Counted from the stretch's first letter, positions 1 to 6,825 are shown. The stretch is 16,020 nt of DNA from JBFIHF01 sp964411125 (GCA_964411125.1 CAYPJU010000107.1:1-16020), one strand, 5' to 3'. Program-made: numbers and translations. Notes: generated by a model from the sequence alone, not told the origin.

Positions 1-11
1 CGCCGCGTCAT

Positions 12-1118
12 TCAAGGGTCGCAGATACCATCGAACGCCACGTCGACGCCCGAAGCCCGCGCCATGCAGGCGTTGCCGTATGTGGACCCATCGCACCCGC
101 AAACTGGCTCGTACGCCTGGTCGCACGCGTCGGGGCTCGGCTCGCAGAAGCCCAGGCCGTCGGCGGCGCCACACGCGTCGTCGTCGTCGTAGTTGCAGTA
201 GTAGCCGAACGCGCAGGTGTCCCCGGCGAACCCGCCGCACGTTTCCTCCGCCGGAGCCTCGCAGGCGCCCAGGTGTGCGACGGAGACGCCAGCGGTCGAG
301 GCATCGCACGCGTCGAGATACGTCACCCCATCGCACCCGCACACCGTCTCCTCGGGGGTGTCGATGAAGGGGCATGCCTGCGGGATCGGTGTGCATACGC
401 CCTGCTGGTCGGCGGCTCCGCACATATCCTCGATCTCGTAGCGACAGTATTCGCCAGCGTCGCACGAATCACCTGGGCCCCCGCAAAGCCGGGGCATCGA
501 CGGTGCCTGGCACGTTCGCGCGTCGACGCAGACCCAGCATCCGTCCTGTTGTGCCGCTGTCTCGCCCGTGGCACAGGTCGGCTCGAGGGCGTTGCAGAAG
601 TTTTCGGACCCGTCGTCGCAGTTCGGGACGACGCACTCGGACGGCGCCACCGGCGGGCAGTCCGGGCCGTCACACGCCGGCGTGATTTCGCAGTATCCGT
701 TGGGGCAATCCGCGTCGTCCTGGCATCCCTCGGTTTCTGTCGTCGACGGCTGGCACGTCGCGGCGTCCACGCACGACCAGCAGCTGTTGATGACCGCCGC
801 GACTTCGCCCGCAGCGCACGTCGGTTCGAGAGCTCGGCAGGCGAGCACCGAGCCGTCGTCGCAGCTCGGAAGTTCTTCCTCGTCGTCGCCTTCGTCCTCG
901 TCCTCGTCCTCTTCTTCCTGCTCCACGCAGTCGGGGTCGATCTGCGCGCAGAATTCGTCGCACGAACCGTCCCCGTACCAGCCGAATCGGTCGCACAGAT
1001 CTTCGGACGACCCGTCCGACACCGGTGCTTCTTCGGGCTCGTCGGCCGAAATTCGGTCGGCGTCACCACACGCCGAGACACACAAAACAGAAAGCATCGA
1101 CACCAGAAATCGTTTCAT
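12..1118 (-). CDS. Cys-rich lipoprotein with two Kazal-type domains
   Basis: A 368-residue exported protein with internal duplication. The start at 1118 was chosen because it gives a clean lipoprotein signal (MKRFLVSMLSVLCVSAC, lipidated Cys at 17) and has GGAG seven bases upstream; an upstream start at 1205 would bury the signal. After the signal come an acidic Glu/Asp run (encoded by a GTC/CTC-rich stretch near 868-920), then two copies of a CDDGS...LEPTC...C(W)xCVDAxTCQ unit, then two copies of a CGG...C...YC...CGAAD unit each followed by a Kazal-like domain (about 247-286 and 329-368) with the CGCDGxTYxxAC signature. Kazal domains are known serine-protease inhibitor folds; secreted Kazal lipoproteins are common in predatory and environmental Myxococcota-type bacteria. 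Likely anchored to the outer membrane or cell surface; target unknown. It stands alone, with no same-strand gene close upstream. Confidence 0.85.
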   Translation of the reverse strand: MKRFLVSMLSVLCVSACGDADRISADEPEEAPVSDGSSEDLCDRFGWYGDGSCDEFCAQIDPDCVEQEEEDEDEDEGDDEEELPSCDDGSVLACRALEPTCAAGEVAAVINSCWSCVDAATCQPSTTETEGCQDDADCPNGYCEITPACDGPDCPPVAPSECVVPNCDDGSENFCNALEPTCATGETAAQQDGCWVCVDARTCQAPSMPRLCGGPGDSCDAGEYCRYEIEDMCGAADQQGVCTPIPQACPFIDTPEETVCGCDGVTYLDACDASTAGVSVAHLGACEAPAEETCGGFAGDTCAFGYYCNYDDDDACGAADGLGFCEPSPDACDQAYEPVCGCDGSTYGNACMARASGVDVAFDGICDP

Positions 1119-1270
1119 CACATGGCTCCAGACGGTTCGGGCGGCGGTTGTGCAACGCACATGCCGGTTTCGGTCCCCGACCCGAGTCGTCCCTTCGATC
1201 GTCATGCCGCATGCGGGAAAGGGCGCCGTTCCGGCGACGGTTCCACCGCGGCGCGTCGGGAGTATTTCGT

Positions 1271-1325
1271 GGGGGCAAGGTGTATCCCCTCAGATTTTCG
1301 AGGCGACCAGCGGCTGGCCGGCCCG
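1271..1325 (+). repeat. 55-bp direct repeat, left copy, bordering gap
   Basis: Identical base for base to 1426-1480 and ending exactly at the N block. It contains a small palindrome (CCAGCGGCTGG) and a GGGG...CCCC pair. A repeat of exactly 55 bases on each side of exactly 100 Ns is what an assembler using a 55-mer overlap leaves when contigs are scaffolded without merging. Confidence 0.95.
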
Positions 1326-1425
1326 NNNNNNNNNNNNNNNNNNNNNNNNNNNNNNNNNNNNNNNNNNNNNNNNNNNNNNNNNNNNNNNNNNNNNNNNNNN
1401 NNNNNNNNNNNNNNNNNNNNNNNNN
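1326..1425. other. 100-N assembly gap
   Basis: One hundred consecutive Ns. Reading frames that cross it are artefacts. The flanking 55-bp identity suggests the gap has no real length and the two ends overlap, in which case about 155 bases here are spurious. Confidence 0.98.
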
Positions 1426-1480
1426 GGGGGCAAGGTGTATCCCCTCAGATTTTCGAGGCGACCAGCGGCTGGCCGGCCCG
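1426..1480 (+). repeat. 55-bp direct repeat, right copy, bordering gap
   Basis: Perfect copy of 1271-1325, starting exactly at the end of the N block. It is followed by the inverted-repeat element; a repeat family at this site could explain why assembly broke here. Confidence 0.95.
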
Positions 1481-1489
1481 GGACGCGGC

Positions 1490-1773
1490 TCTCGAATCGT
1501 GGGCCGTTCCGCTTCCCGCTTCCCGCTTCCCAGTTCCCGATTTCCCTTTCCCTTTCCCTTTCCTTCCCCGGGTATCGCATCGCCCTCACCGCAGGGGACC
1601 GCCCCTGGTTCCGCATGCCTGCGCTCTGCTCGGCTCCGATGTCTGGGTGGACGCGGCCTGGGGGCCGTGTGAGGGCCGGGAAAAGGAAAAGGAGAAGGAA
1701 ATCGGGAATCGGAAATCGGGAGTCGGGAATCGGGAAGGAAGCCGTCGCACGGAACAAGTCGTGAATCGTACCG
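1490..1773. repeat. Large imperfect inverted repeat with polypyrimidine/polypurine arms
   Basis: The left arm (about 1508-1571) is almost pure pyrimidine with CTTCCCG and TTTCCC units. The right arm (about 1675-1742) is almost pure purine with GGAAAAGG and ATCGGGA units and is roughly its reverse complement. The pairing continues weakly outward (CGAATC...GTTCCG at left against the reverse complement of 1751-1770). The loop of about 100 bases contains GGTTCCGCATGCC at 1607-1619. The same architecture appears at 10817-10957, and the purine part resembles 12979-13044 and 14398-14477, so this looks like a dispersed intergenic repeat family. Confidence 0.7.
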
Positions 1774-1823
1774 GTGCCTCGATCCCGCATGAAAACTGGC
1801 GCATCGGAAGCTCCGCGAGAAAG

Positions 1824-1855
1824 TTCGCAACGGAGCGCGCGTACTGTCGATAACG
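1824..1855 (+). promoter_or_regulatory. Conserved two-part motif, site A
   Basis: TTCGCAACG at 1824-1832 and CTGTCGATAACG at 1844-1855. The same two blocks with the same spacing occur at 5490-5521 in front of the transposase-like gene. The second block resembles the sigma-28 minus-10 element (GCCGATAA), but the first does not match a sigma-28 minus-35, so promoter function is a guess. No plus-strand gene follows; stem-loops do. Confidence 0.5.
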
Positions 1856-1858
1856 GTA

Positions 1859-2017
1859 GGGACCAGAGGTTCCTCCCGGGCTCGCGAAGTTTGCGCACTC
1901 GCCGGTCCGGGAGGCGGCCAGAGCTTCACTCGCCCCGAAACTCGACGTTTCGCGAAGACGGGAGAGCTCTGTCCGGGCGATGGCGGGCGGGCCTTGAAAG
2001 GGGCCCGAGCAAAGCGA
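1859..2017 (+). ncRNA. Candidate structured RNA downstream of motif A
   Basis: Directly after motif A come GGGACC/GGTTCC (1859-1864 with 1868-1873), then a long stem pairing 1872-1887 with 1899-1914 (one mismatch, two G-T pairs, 11-base loop). Next is an outer 7-bp stem CAGAGCT/AGCTCTG (1919-1925 with 1965-1971) enclosing CGAAAC/GTTTCG (1936-1941 with 1947-1952), and finally a GGGCC/GGCCC hairpin near 1990-2010. The first two stems share bases 1872-1873 and are alternatives. I see no coding potential on this strand. The RNA assignment rests only on these pairings; it could instead be a DNA-level palindromic repeat. Confidence 0.3.
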
Positions 2018-2096
2018 GGTGGGTGGGCGAGTTGGAAGAGGCGCGACGCGTTTGGTTGGTCGGCAATCTAGCTCGAACAGGACGGCCCGGGGGCAC

Positions 2097-2675
2097 TCAC
2101 GTGCCGTCGCCCGTGACAGCGTGTGCCAGCTCTTGTCCAAGGCGCGCGGCCGTATCGGCGGAGACCCGTGGTACGTGGACGAAGACGGCGTGGCCCGACT
2201 CCAGCTTCGTGAGCGCGTGGTAGTAGAGCGCATTGCAGACGTACATCCCGGCGCTGTGCGTGATGGTCCACTCCAGGCCGTTGATGGGGGCACATCGCTC
2301 GCGCCAATCGTCGAGGGGAAGAGCGGACTCGAGGGCGGCGGAGCCTCCTTCGGCCAGGCGGGCGGGGCGCTCGGCGGGTTCGGCGAACCAGTTGTGGGCG
2401 AAGCGCTCCAGGCAGACGTGTTCGCGGTTTCTCGCGACGCCGAAAGCGAAGAGTGTCTGGTCTTCCTCGAGCGTGCTGGCGAACTCGGCGACTGCGTCGA
2501 ACGATACGTCGAGCAAACGGGGACGATTCAGGTGGGGACGCCCGTCCCCCGAAGACAGGGTGGGGCTCGCCATTGCATCGGCGAAGGCCACGGCGCAGTC
2601 CCACGACGGGTTGTAGTCGACGTCGAGGAATGCGCCGAACCCGGTGACGACGACTTTCGTGGGATCGAGGCTCAT
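2097..2675 (-). CDS. Pyroglutamyl-peptidase (C15)-like cysteine peptidase
   Basis: A 192-residue protein of the pyrrolidone-carboxylate peptidase family, which removes N-terminal pyroglutamate from peptides in the cytoplasm. Visible family marks: the N-terminal GFGAF...NPS segment (12-24), the GVARNREHVCLER segment with the expected acidic residue Glu90, the nucleophile Cys147 in SAGMYVCN, and His167 in VFVHVP. The Glu/Cys/His set therefore looks intact; length is near the family norm of about 200-215. Its ATG overlaps the stop of the upstream VWA gene (ATGA, 2672-2675), so translation is probably coupled. It is the last gene of the minus-strand block. The sequence diverges enough from typical enzymes that substrate could differ. 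Confidence 0.75.
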   Translation of the reverse strand: MSLDPTKVVVTGFGAFLDVDYNPSWDCAVAFADAMASPTLSSGDGRPHLNRPRLLDVSFDAVAEFASTLEEDQTLFAFGVARNREHVCLERFAHNWFAEPAERPARLAEGGSAALESALPLDDWRERCAPINGLEWTITHSAGMYVCNALYYHALTKLESGHAVFVHVPRVSADTAARLGQELAHAVTGDGT

Positions 2676-3859
2676 GCCTGCTTCCGAAGCTCGCGGATCG
2701 CGTCCTCGAGCCCCTGTAGCGTCAGCCCGAACATCGGAAAGAGCTTCGCGATCGCCACACAGGTGAACGTGCTCCCCCAGTATCGCTGCGGGTCGGGGTT
2801 GATCCAGACCGTGCGCGGGATCTTCTCCTTGATACGCTTGAGCCAGGTGATGCCGGAGTCGGAGTTCAGGTAGTACATGTCGATGGCACCGCCCGAGTCC
2901 ATCAGCTCGTAAGGGGCCATCGCGGCGTCACCGACGATGATGCAGCGCCAGGTCTCGTCCACGTTCTGCAGCACCTCGGCCGTCTTCTTCGACTCGCGCC
3001 GCGCCATGTCGGTGTAGAGGTTCCCGTAGACGCAATTGTGGAAGTAGTAGCTCTCGAACGCCTTGAAGTGCGACGCCTGATGCGCGGCGCTGAACAAGAG
3101 CGAGGTGAGGTGCGTGTAGGGGTTCATCGAGCCGCCGACGTCGCACAGGAGCAAGAGCTTCACCTGGTTCTTGCGTGGCTGCTTGAACACCAACTCGATG
3201 TCGCCTGCGTTCTGCGCCGTCTTGTCGATCGTCGCGTCGAGGTCGAGCTCCTCCTGCCGACCGTCTTTCGTCAGGATGCGAAGGCGCCGAAGCGCCGCCG
3301 AGAACTGGCGCACGTCGAGGGTGAGGTCGTCGCGAAGGTTCTGGTAGCGGCGCGACATCGCGACCTGGACCGCCGAACGTCCGCCGCCGGGACCTCCGAC
3401 GCGAAAGCCCGCCGGGTTCTGACCACCGTGGCCGAACGGGCTCGTCCCGCCGGTGCCGATCCACTTGTTTCCGCCGTCGTGTCGCTCGTCTTGTTCCTCG
3501 AGCCTTTGCTGAAACATCTCGAACAGTGTCTCGAGATCGTGCTCTTCGAGCAGCGCCTTCTGCTCGTCGGTCAGCCCCTCGAACATCTTCGGGTCGCGCA
3601 GCCAGTCGAGCATCTCGGACTGCAGCTCCGGCAGGTTCTCCCATTCGATCACCGCGTCGCGGAAGAACTCCGCGAACGCCTGGTCGTAGGTGTCGTACTG
3701 CTCGGGCTTCTTCACCAGCACGCTCCGCGCGAGCGAGTAGAAACGGTCGAGGCTCGACTCGGCGTGGCCGAGCTCCAGCGCGCGCAAGAGCGTCATGAAC
3801 TCGGTCGGGCTGACCGGCAGTCCGCGGTCGCGAAGATGGTAGAAGAAGTCGATGAACAT
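2672..3859 (-). CDS. CoxE-type von Willebrand factor A domain protein
   Basis: A 395-residue cytoplasmic protein of the VWA/CoxE class that works with MoxR-type ATPases, in known cases helping insert metals or assemble and activate protein complexes. The N-terminal half (1-125) is helical and charged, followed by a Gly-rich linker (129-161). The VWA domain starts near 232 with the metal-site motif DVGGSM (Asp240, Ser242 replaced by Gly but DxGxS retained with Ser244) and a later Asp311 in IIVGDAAM. It begins three bases after the MoxR stop and overlaps the next gene by four bases. No Shine-Dalgarno is clear before the ATG, consistent with coupling to MoxR translation. The client complex is not encoded nearby. 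Confidence 0.85.
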   Translation of the reverse strand: MFIDFFYHLRDRGLPVSPTEFMTLLRALELGHAESSLDRFYSLARSVLVKKPEQYDTYDQAFAEFFRDAVIEWENLPELQSEMLDWLRDPKMFEGLTDEQKALLEEHDLETLFEMFQQRLEEQDERHDGGNKWIGTGGTSPFGHGGQNPAGFRVGGPGGGRSAVQVAMSRRYQNLRDDLTLDVRQFSAALRRLRILTKDGRQEELDLDATIDKTAQNAGDIELVFKQPRKNQVKLLLLCDVGGSMNPYTHLTSLLFSAAHQASHFKAFESYYFHNCVYGNLYTDMARRESKKTAEVLQNVDETWRCIIVGDAAMAPYELMDSGGAIDMYYLNSDSGITWLKRIKEKIPRTVWINPDPQRYWGSTFTCVAIAKLFPMFGLTLQGLEDAIRELRKQA

Positions 3860-3862
3860 CGG

Positions 3863-4687
3863 TCAGTTCAACCGCTTCTGCATCGCCTTCAGGTCCGACT
3901 CCTTCTTCAACAGCACGCCGAGGAAGGGGAAGCCGCCCTGCAACTGCGAGTTCGAAAGGCCCGAACGGCGAAGTGCGTTGAGCCAGTCGAGCAGCTCGCT
4001 CGTCGAGGGCTTCTTGCGAACCTCGGGCTGTTCGCGGAGCCAGTAGAACTTCACCAGGGCCTGGTTCATCAGCTCCTGGTCGAGCTTCGGGTAGTGGACC
4101 GCCACGATCTCACGCATCAGGTCGGCCGGGGGAAACTCGATGTAGTGAAAGACACAGCGGCGAAGGAACGCGTCGGGCAGCTCTTTCTCGGCGTTCGAAG
4201 TGATCAAGACCACCGGCCGTTTCTCCGCCGTGATCGTCCGGTTCGTCTCCCGAACCGTGAAGCTCATCTGGTCGAGCTCGTGCAAGAGGTCGTTGGGGAA
4301 CTCGAGGTCCGCCTTGTCGATCTCGTCGATCAGGAGCACGTGCCGTTGGTCGGCGTCGAACGCTTCGCCCAGCGGGCCCAGCTTGATGTAGTGCTCGATG
4401 TTGCCGACGTCGCCGTCGCCGAACCGGCTGTCGTTCAGTCGCTGCACCGTGTCGTAGACGTAGAGTCCTTCCTGAGCGCGGGTCGTCGACTTGATGTGCC
4501 ATCGCAGGAGCGGCATCTCCAGCGCTTCCGCGATCGCCGTCGCCAGCAACGTCTTACCCGTCCCGGGCTCACCGCGTATCAGCAACGGGCGCTGCAGCGC
4601 GACCGCGACGTTCACGGCGTCACGAAGCTCTGCGGAGGCAATGTACTTCTCGGTGCCGCGGAATCGATCGAATGGTTCGGTCGTCAT
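3863..4687 (-). CDS. MoxR-family AAA+ ATPase
   Basis: A 274-residue ATPase of the MoxR/CoxD group, partner of the VWA protein that follows. Walker A is GEPGTGKT (39-46), Walker B is LLIDEID (118-124), sensor 1 is the Ser-Asn at 164-165, and an arginine pair (176-177) sits at the Arg-finger position. Length is normal for the short members of the family. GGAG lies five bases before the ATG. MoxR proteins act as ATP-driven chaperones for particular complexes. A perfect 18-bp palindrome at 4699-4716 lies just upstream of the ribosome binding site, so the gene may have its own regulated promoter although the hydroxylase gene precedes it on the same strand. Confidence 0.92.
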   Translation of the reverse strand: MTTEPFDRFRGTEKYIASAELRDAVNVAVALQRPLLIRGEPGTGKTLLATAIAEALEMPLLRWHIKSTTRAQEGLYVYDTVQRLNDSRFGDGDVGNIEHYIKLGPLGEAFDADQRHVLLIDEIDKADLEFPNDLLHELDQMSFTVRETNRTITAEKRPVVLITSNAEKELPDAFLRRCVFHYIEFPPADLMREIVAVHYPKLDQELMNQALVKFYWLREQPEVRKKPSTSELLDWLNALRRSGLSNSQLQGGFPFLGVLLKKESDLKAMQKRLN

Positions 4688-4698
4688 CGATACTCCAA

Positions 4699-4716
4699 AA
4701 TGAATGACGATTCATT
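4699..4716. promoter_or_regulatory. 18-bp palindrome, TetR-type operator candidate
   Basis: AATGAATGACGATTCATT: two perfect 7-base arms around GACG, 12 bases before the MoxR ATG. Size, symmetry and AT-rich half sites resemble operators of TetR-family repressors; no such regulator is encoded in the window. Bound protein would block the MoxR-VWA-peptidase transcript or its leader. Confidence 0.5.
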
Positions 4717-4759
4717 CTAGGCACCAACGCGGCGTACGTCTAGCGCAGCGAGCCGACCT

Positions 4760-5308
4760 TCAACGGCGCGGCCGTCCGACGAGCTGGTAGTCGGCGGCGA
4801 ACTGCGGCAGGAGCTCTCCGCGGTCGTCGAGCATCCACGCGAGCGCGTTGCGCCGGGGAACGCGCACGACGTCGGGGACATCGAGGGTCCGAAAGACGAA
4901 GTCCCAGATCGGGGTCGTCACCCCGTGGTTCATCTGCGGGCGGCGGTAGTGATGATGCAGATGATGGCGGCGTGCCCACCGCCCGTAGCGACTGCGGCCC
5001 GGTGCAGTGTGCAGCTTGCGATGGATGACCTCGTAGAGGACGTACATCACCAGGAATCCCACGAGCCAGGTCACCCCGAGGGTGTCCGCCGTGAGGTACG
5101 CAAGGGGACCGGCCACCGACGCGGCGAGCCCGATCGTGATGCCCTTCTTGTAGGTGGGCGCGAAGTAAGAGACGTCCGCATGGTGCGCCAGATGTTCGAC
5201 GGAGAACGGGTTCTTCGCCTGGCCGCGGTGTCCGAGGCCGCGGTGGAGGGCGTACTCCACGAGCGTCCACGAAAGAGCGCCGACGAGCAGTGTGAAAAGG
5301 TGAGCCAT
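4760..5308 (-). CDS. Membrane fatty acid hydroxylase / sterol desaturase superfamily protein
   Basis: A 182-residue integral-membrane di-iron oxygenase of the fatty acid hydroxylase superfamily. It carries the expected histidine clusters: HRGLGH (22-27), HLAHH (39-43), HRKLH (96-100), HHLHHH (115-120) and a further His128 in MNHG, with hydrophobic membrane segments near 4-20, 57-73 and 79-95. Such enzymes hydroxylate or desaturate lipid chains or carotenoid rings; the short length and HRGLGH start are closest to small carotenoid- or fatty-acid-hydroxylase-like members, but the substrate cannot be told. ATG 5308 was preferred over an in-frame TTG at 5323. It precedes MoxR by about 70 bases on the same strand; an inverted repeat at 5332-5345 lies upstream. 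Confidence 0.82.
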   Translation of the reverse strand: MAHLFTLLVGALSWTLVEYALHRGLGHRGQAKNPFSVEHLAHHADVSYFAPTYKKGITIGLAASVAGPLAYLTADTLGVTWLVGFLVMYVLYEVIHRKLHTAPGRSRYGRWARRHHLHHHYRRPQMNHGVTTPIWDFVFRTLDVPDVVRVPRRNALAWMLDDRGELLPQFAADYQLVGRPRR

Positions 5309-5331
5309 GATAGAGGGTTCCAAGTTAAATG

Positions 5332-5345
5332 TGAGCTAATGCTCA
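5332..5345. promoter_or_regulatory. Inverted repeat TGAGC-TAAT-GCTCA upstream of hydroxylase gene
   Basis: Perfect 5-base arms around TAAT, in an AT-rich patch unlike the GC-rich surroundings. On the minus strand it reads TTGAGCATTAGCTCA, a pattern typical of TetR-type operators for lipid genes. A weak promoter (TTTACT, 17 bases, CATTTA) would enclose it. Function is inferred from position. Confidence 0.45.
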
Positions 5346-5489
5346 ATTAGTAAACATTATTTACGCGCTTGTCCACCGTAGCGCGGCACTCTGTCGCCGT
5401 GAGTGTCGCGGCGCAGGCGTCGTTTCTGTCGCCGCGGTTTCGTTTCAAGTTGTTGATTTCATGTGTAAAAAAGCGATCGCACAACTTTC

Positions 5490-5544
5490 TTCGCAACGCT
5501 TCGCTCATCCTGCCGATAACGAGAGGACGGACCCGTGGGGGTCC
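5490..5544 (+). promoter_or_regulatory. Conserved two-part motif, site B, plus leader hairpin
   Basis: TTCGCAACG at 5490-5498 and CTGCCGATAACG at 5510-5521, the same blocks at the same 20-base offset as 1824-1855. Shortly after is a hairpin GGACCC/GGGTCC (5529-5534 with 5539-5544), then GGAG (5553-5556) and the GTG start at 5563. The order motif, hairpin, ribosome binding site suggests a promoter or leader control element for the downstream gene. Confidence 0.55.
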
Positions 5545-5562
5545 CCTTGTCCGGAGCGAGAC

Positions 5563-6462
5563 GTGACAGCCCCAGTACCACGACCCGGAGACGAATCGGT
5601 CTCCACCAGCCGACAGAGCTGCAAAGGATTTCGCTACTACCTCCCGACGAGCGCCCGCCGAAACGCGCTCGGTTACCTCGTCGCTCGGTATGCCCGAATT
5701 CACGGAATCGAAGCCACCGCTGCCGTGATGCTCGACAACGTGTTCTATCTCGGCGTGAACGACGCACCCGAAAGCAAGCTCTCCGCATTCCTCCGTGACG
5801 TGAACGCCCGATACGCGGAGTTCCACCACGCTCGGTACGGAACGTCCGGCAAGATCGTCGCCGCCGGACCGCCCGGAAAAGCCGTGGTCCTCGACTCGAC
5901 CGCCCAGCTCGACGACCTCGTTCGGCGCGTCACCGCGTCCGTCGCACTGGGATGGGTGGACACCGCTCCCGACTGGCCGGGAGTGCTCTTCACCCCCGAG
6001 GACGTAGGTCACCTGAAGACGTACCGTCGCCCGCCCGAGCTCGCGCGCTTCACCAGTTTCGCAGCAACCGAAACGGTCCGCGTCGCCCCCACCCGGTTCG
6101 ACCGCGGGCGCCCCCATCGCTCGATCGCCTCCCGCTTCAAGCGTGCCCGCAAAGCCCGGGAGGCCGCCCTGCTCGCCGAACGCCCCGCTGGCACGGAATG
6201 CTGCGGCGCGGACGCCGTCCTGGCCTTGCCGTTCGACGAGCCGACCGCGCGTCACGAGCCTCGCCCTCGGAACAGTCCGCCCTCCCTGATCCTGACGAGC
6301 GACGACGCGCTCTTCGAGCGAGCAGTACGAGCGATTCGTCAGTTCCGCCGCGAACACCGAGAGTGTTTCGAGCGCTGGACGCTCGACAAGGAGTACGTCG
6401 ACGATTGGCCCCCGGGCACCGATTACCACCACGACATCCACGGCTTCCCCCGCCGCCCGTAG
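5563..6462 (+). CDS. IS200/RAYT transposase-like protein with lost catalytic motifs
   Basis: A 299-residue protein that aligns, by eye and from memory of the family, with the REP-associated tyrosine transposase relatives abundant in Myxococcota-type genomes (an N-terminal Y1-type domain ending in WPG near 138-140, then an Arg-rich linker and a C-terminal segment ending ...ERW...PPGT). In active relatives the segment after the second strand reads like SxHVH; here it is LDNVFYLG, so both histidines are replaced (Asn59, Phe61). The segment that normally carries Tyr...NPV reads RRVTASV. The frame is nevertheless open throughout. GTG 5563 is chosen because GGAG lies six bases upstream and family members start close to this point; the ATG at 5461 would include the conserved motif in the protein. 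It may be a domesticated DNA-binding protein or a decaying transposase. Confidence 0.6.
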   Translation: MTAPVPRPGDESVSTSRQSCKGFRYYLPTSARRNALGYLVARYARIHGIEATAAVMLDNVFYLGVNDAPESKLSAFLRDVNARYAEFHHARYGTSGKIVAAGPPGKAVVLDSTAQLDDLVRRVTASVALGWVDTAPDWPGVLFTPEDVGHLKTYRRPPELARFTSFAATETVRVAPTRFDRGRPHRSIASRFKRARKAREAALLAERPAGTECCGADAVLALPFDEPTARHEPRPRNSPPSLILTSDDALFERAVRAIRQFRREHRECFERWTLDKEYVDDWPPGTDYHHDIHGFPRRP

Positions 6463-6825
6463 CGGCCCGACACAATCTCACCTTTCGTTCGCGACCCCGG
6501 CGAACCCGCACCGCTCTGCGCACGACGCGGGACTCCCCCGAAAACCAGGCGTTCACCCGACAATTCTCCATCCCAAGAGCATGTTTTTCCCTCCCGCTCG
6601 CCCCGAACCGCCCCCTCCCCACCTGCCTTTTGCCAGCGTTCGGACCGGTGAAAAGGCCGCCCCCGGCGCTGTAAAAGACCGCCGCCGGCACCGTCCCCCT
6701 CTTTGGTGGGGCGACTGCCGATTTCGAAGGAGTGCGCGGGGATTGGGGCGGTGAGAAGGGGGCGGGGAGTGAGATCTCCGGCGAGGGTCGAGCGCGGTGG
6801 TGGGGAACCGAGTGGATTGCGTCGA
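6463..6825. other. Gene-free stretch between transposase-like gene and tig promoter
   Basis: No gene seen. It contains an imperfect 22-bp tandem pair sharing AAAAG, CCGCC and CCGGC blocks (6646-6667 and 6668-6689) and a GC-rich hairpin (6693-6715) without a T-run. The remaining sequence is C- or G-rich with no recognisable site. Confidence 0.5.

Larger units (their letters stand above)
1119..2096. other. Gene-free stretch upstream of the Kazal lipoprotein
   Basis: No convincing gene. It holds the assembly gap, a 55-bp duplicated sequence, a purine/pyrimidine inverted repeat and a motif with strong stem-loops, listed separately. Open frames on both strands here are low-complexity or run through the N block and are not supported. 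Confidence 0.7.

Noticed and set aside
1507..1742. CRISPR-like short repeats in the polypyrimidine and polypurine arms
   Set aside because: Units are 6-8 bases, irregular and without spacers; they are simple-sequence tracts forming an inverted repeat.
273..1929. Frames running through the N block on both strands
   Set aside because: They exist only because Ns are read as open codons and cover low-complexity sequence.
3038..4720. A 560-codon open frame on the plus strand
   Set aside because: It is antisense to the MoxR and VWA genes, which have clear motifs; its Val/Glu/Leu-rich translation is the usual product of a high-GC antisense frame.
5510..5521. Sigma-28 flagellar promoter
   Set aside because: CTGCCGATAACG matches the minus-10, but no TAAA-type minus-35 is at the right distance in either site and no motility gene is nearby.
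5347..6441. A 364-codon minus-strand frame opposite the transposase-like gene
   Set aside because: No ribosome binding site or recognisable family; the plus-strand frame has family landmarks and a Shine-Dalgarno.
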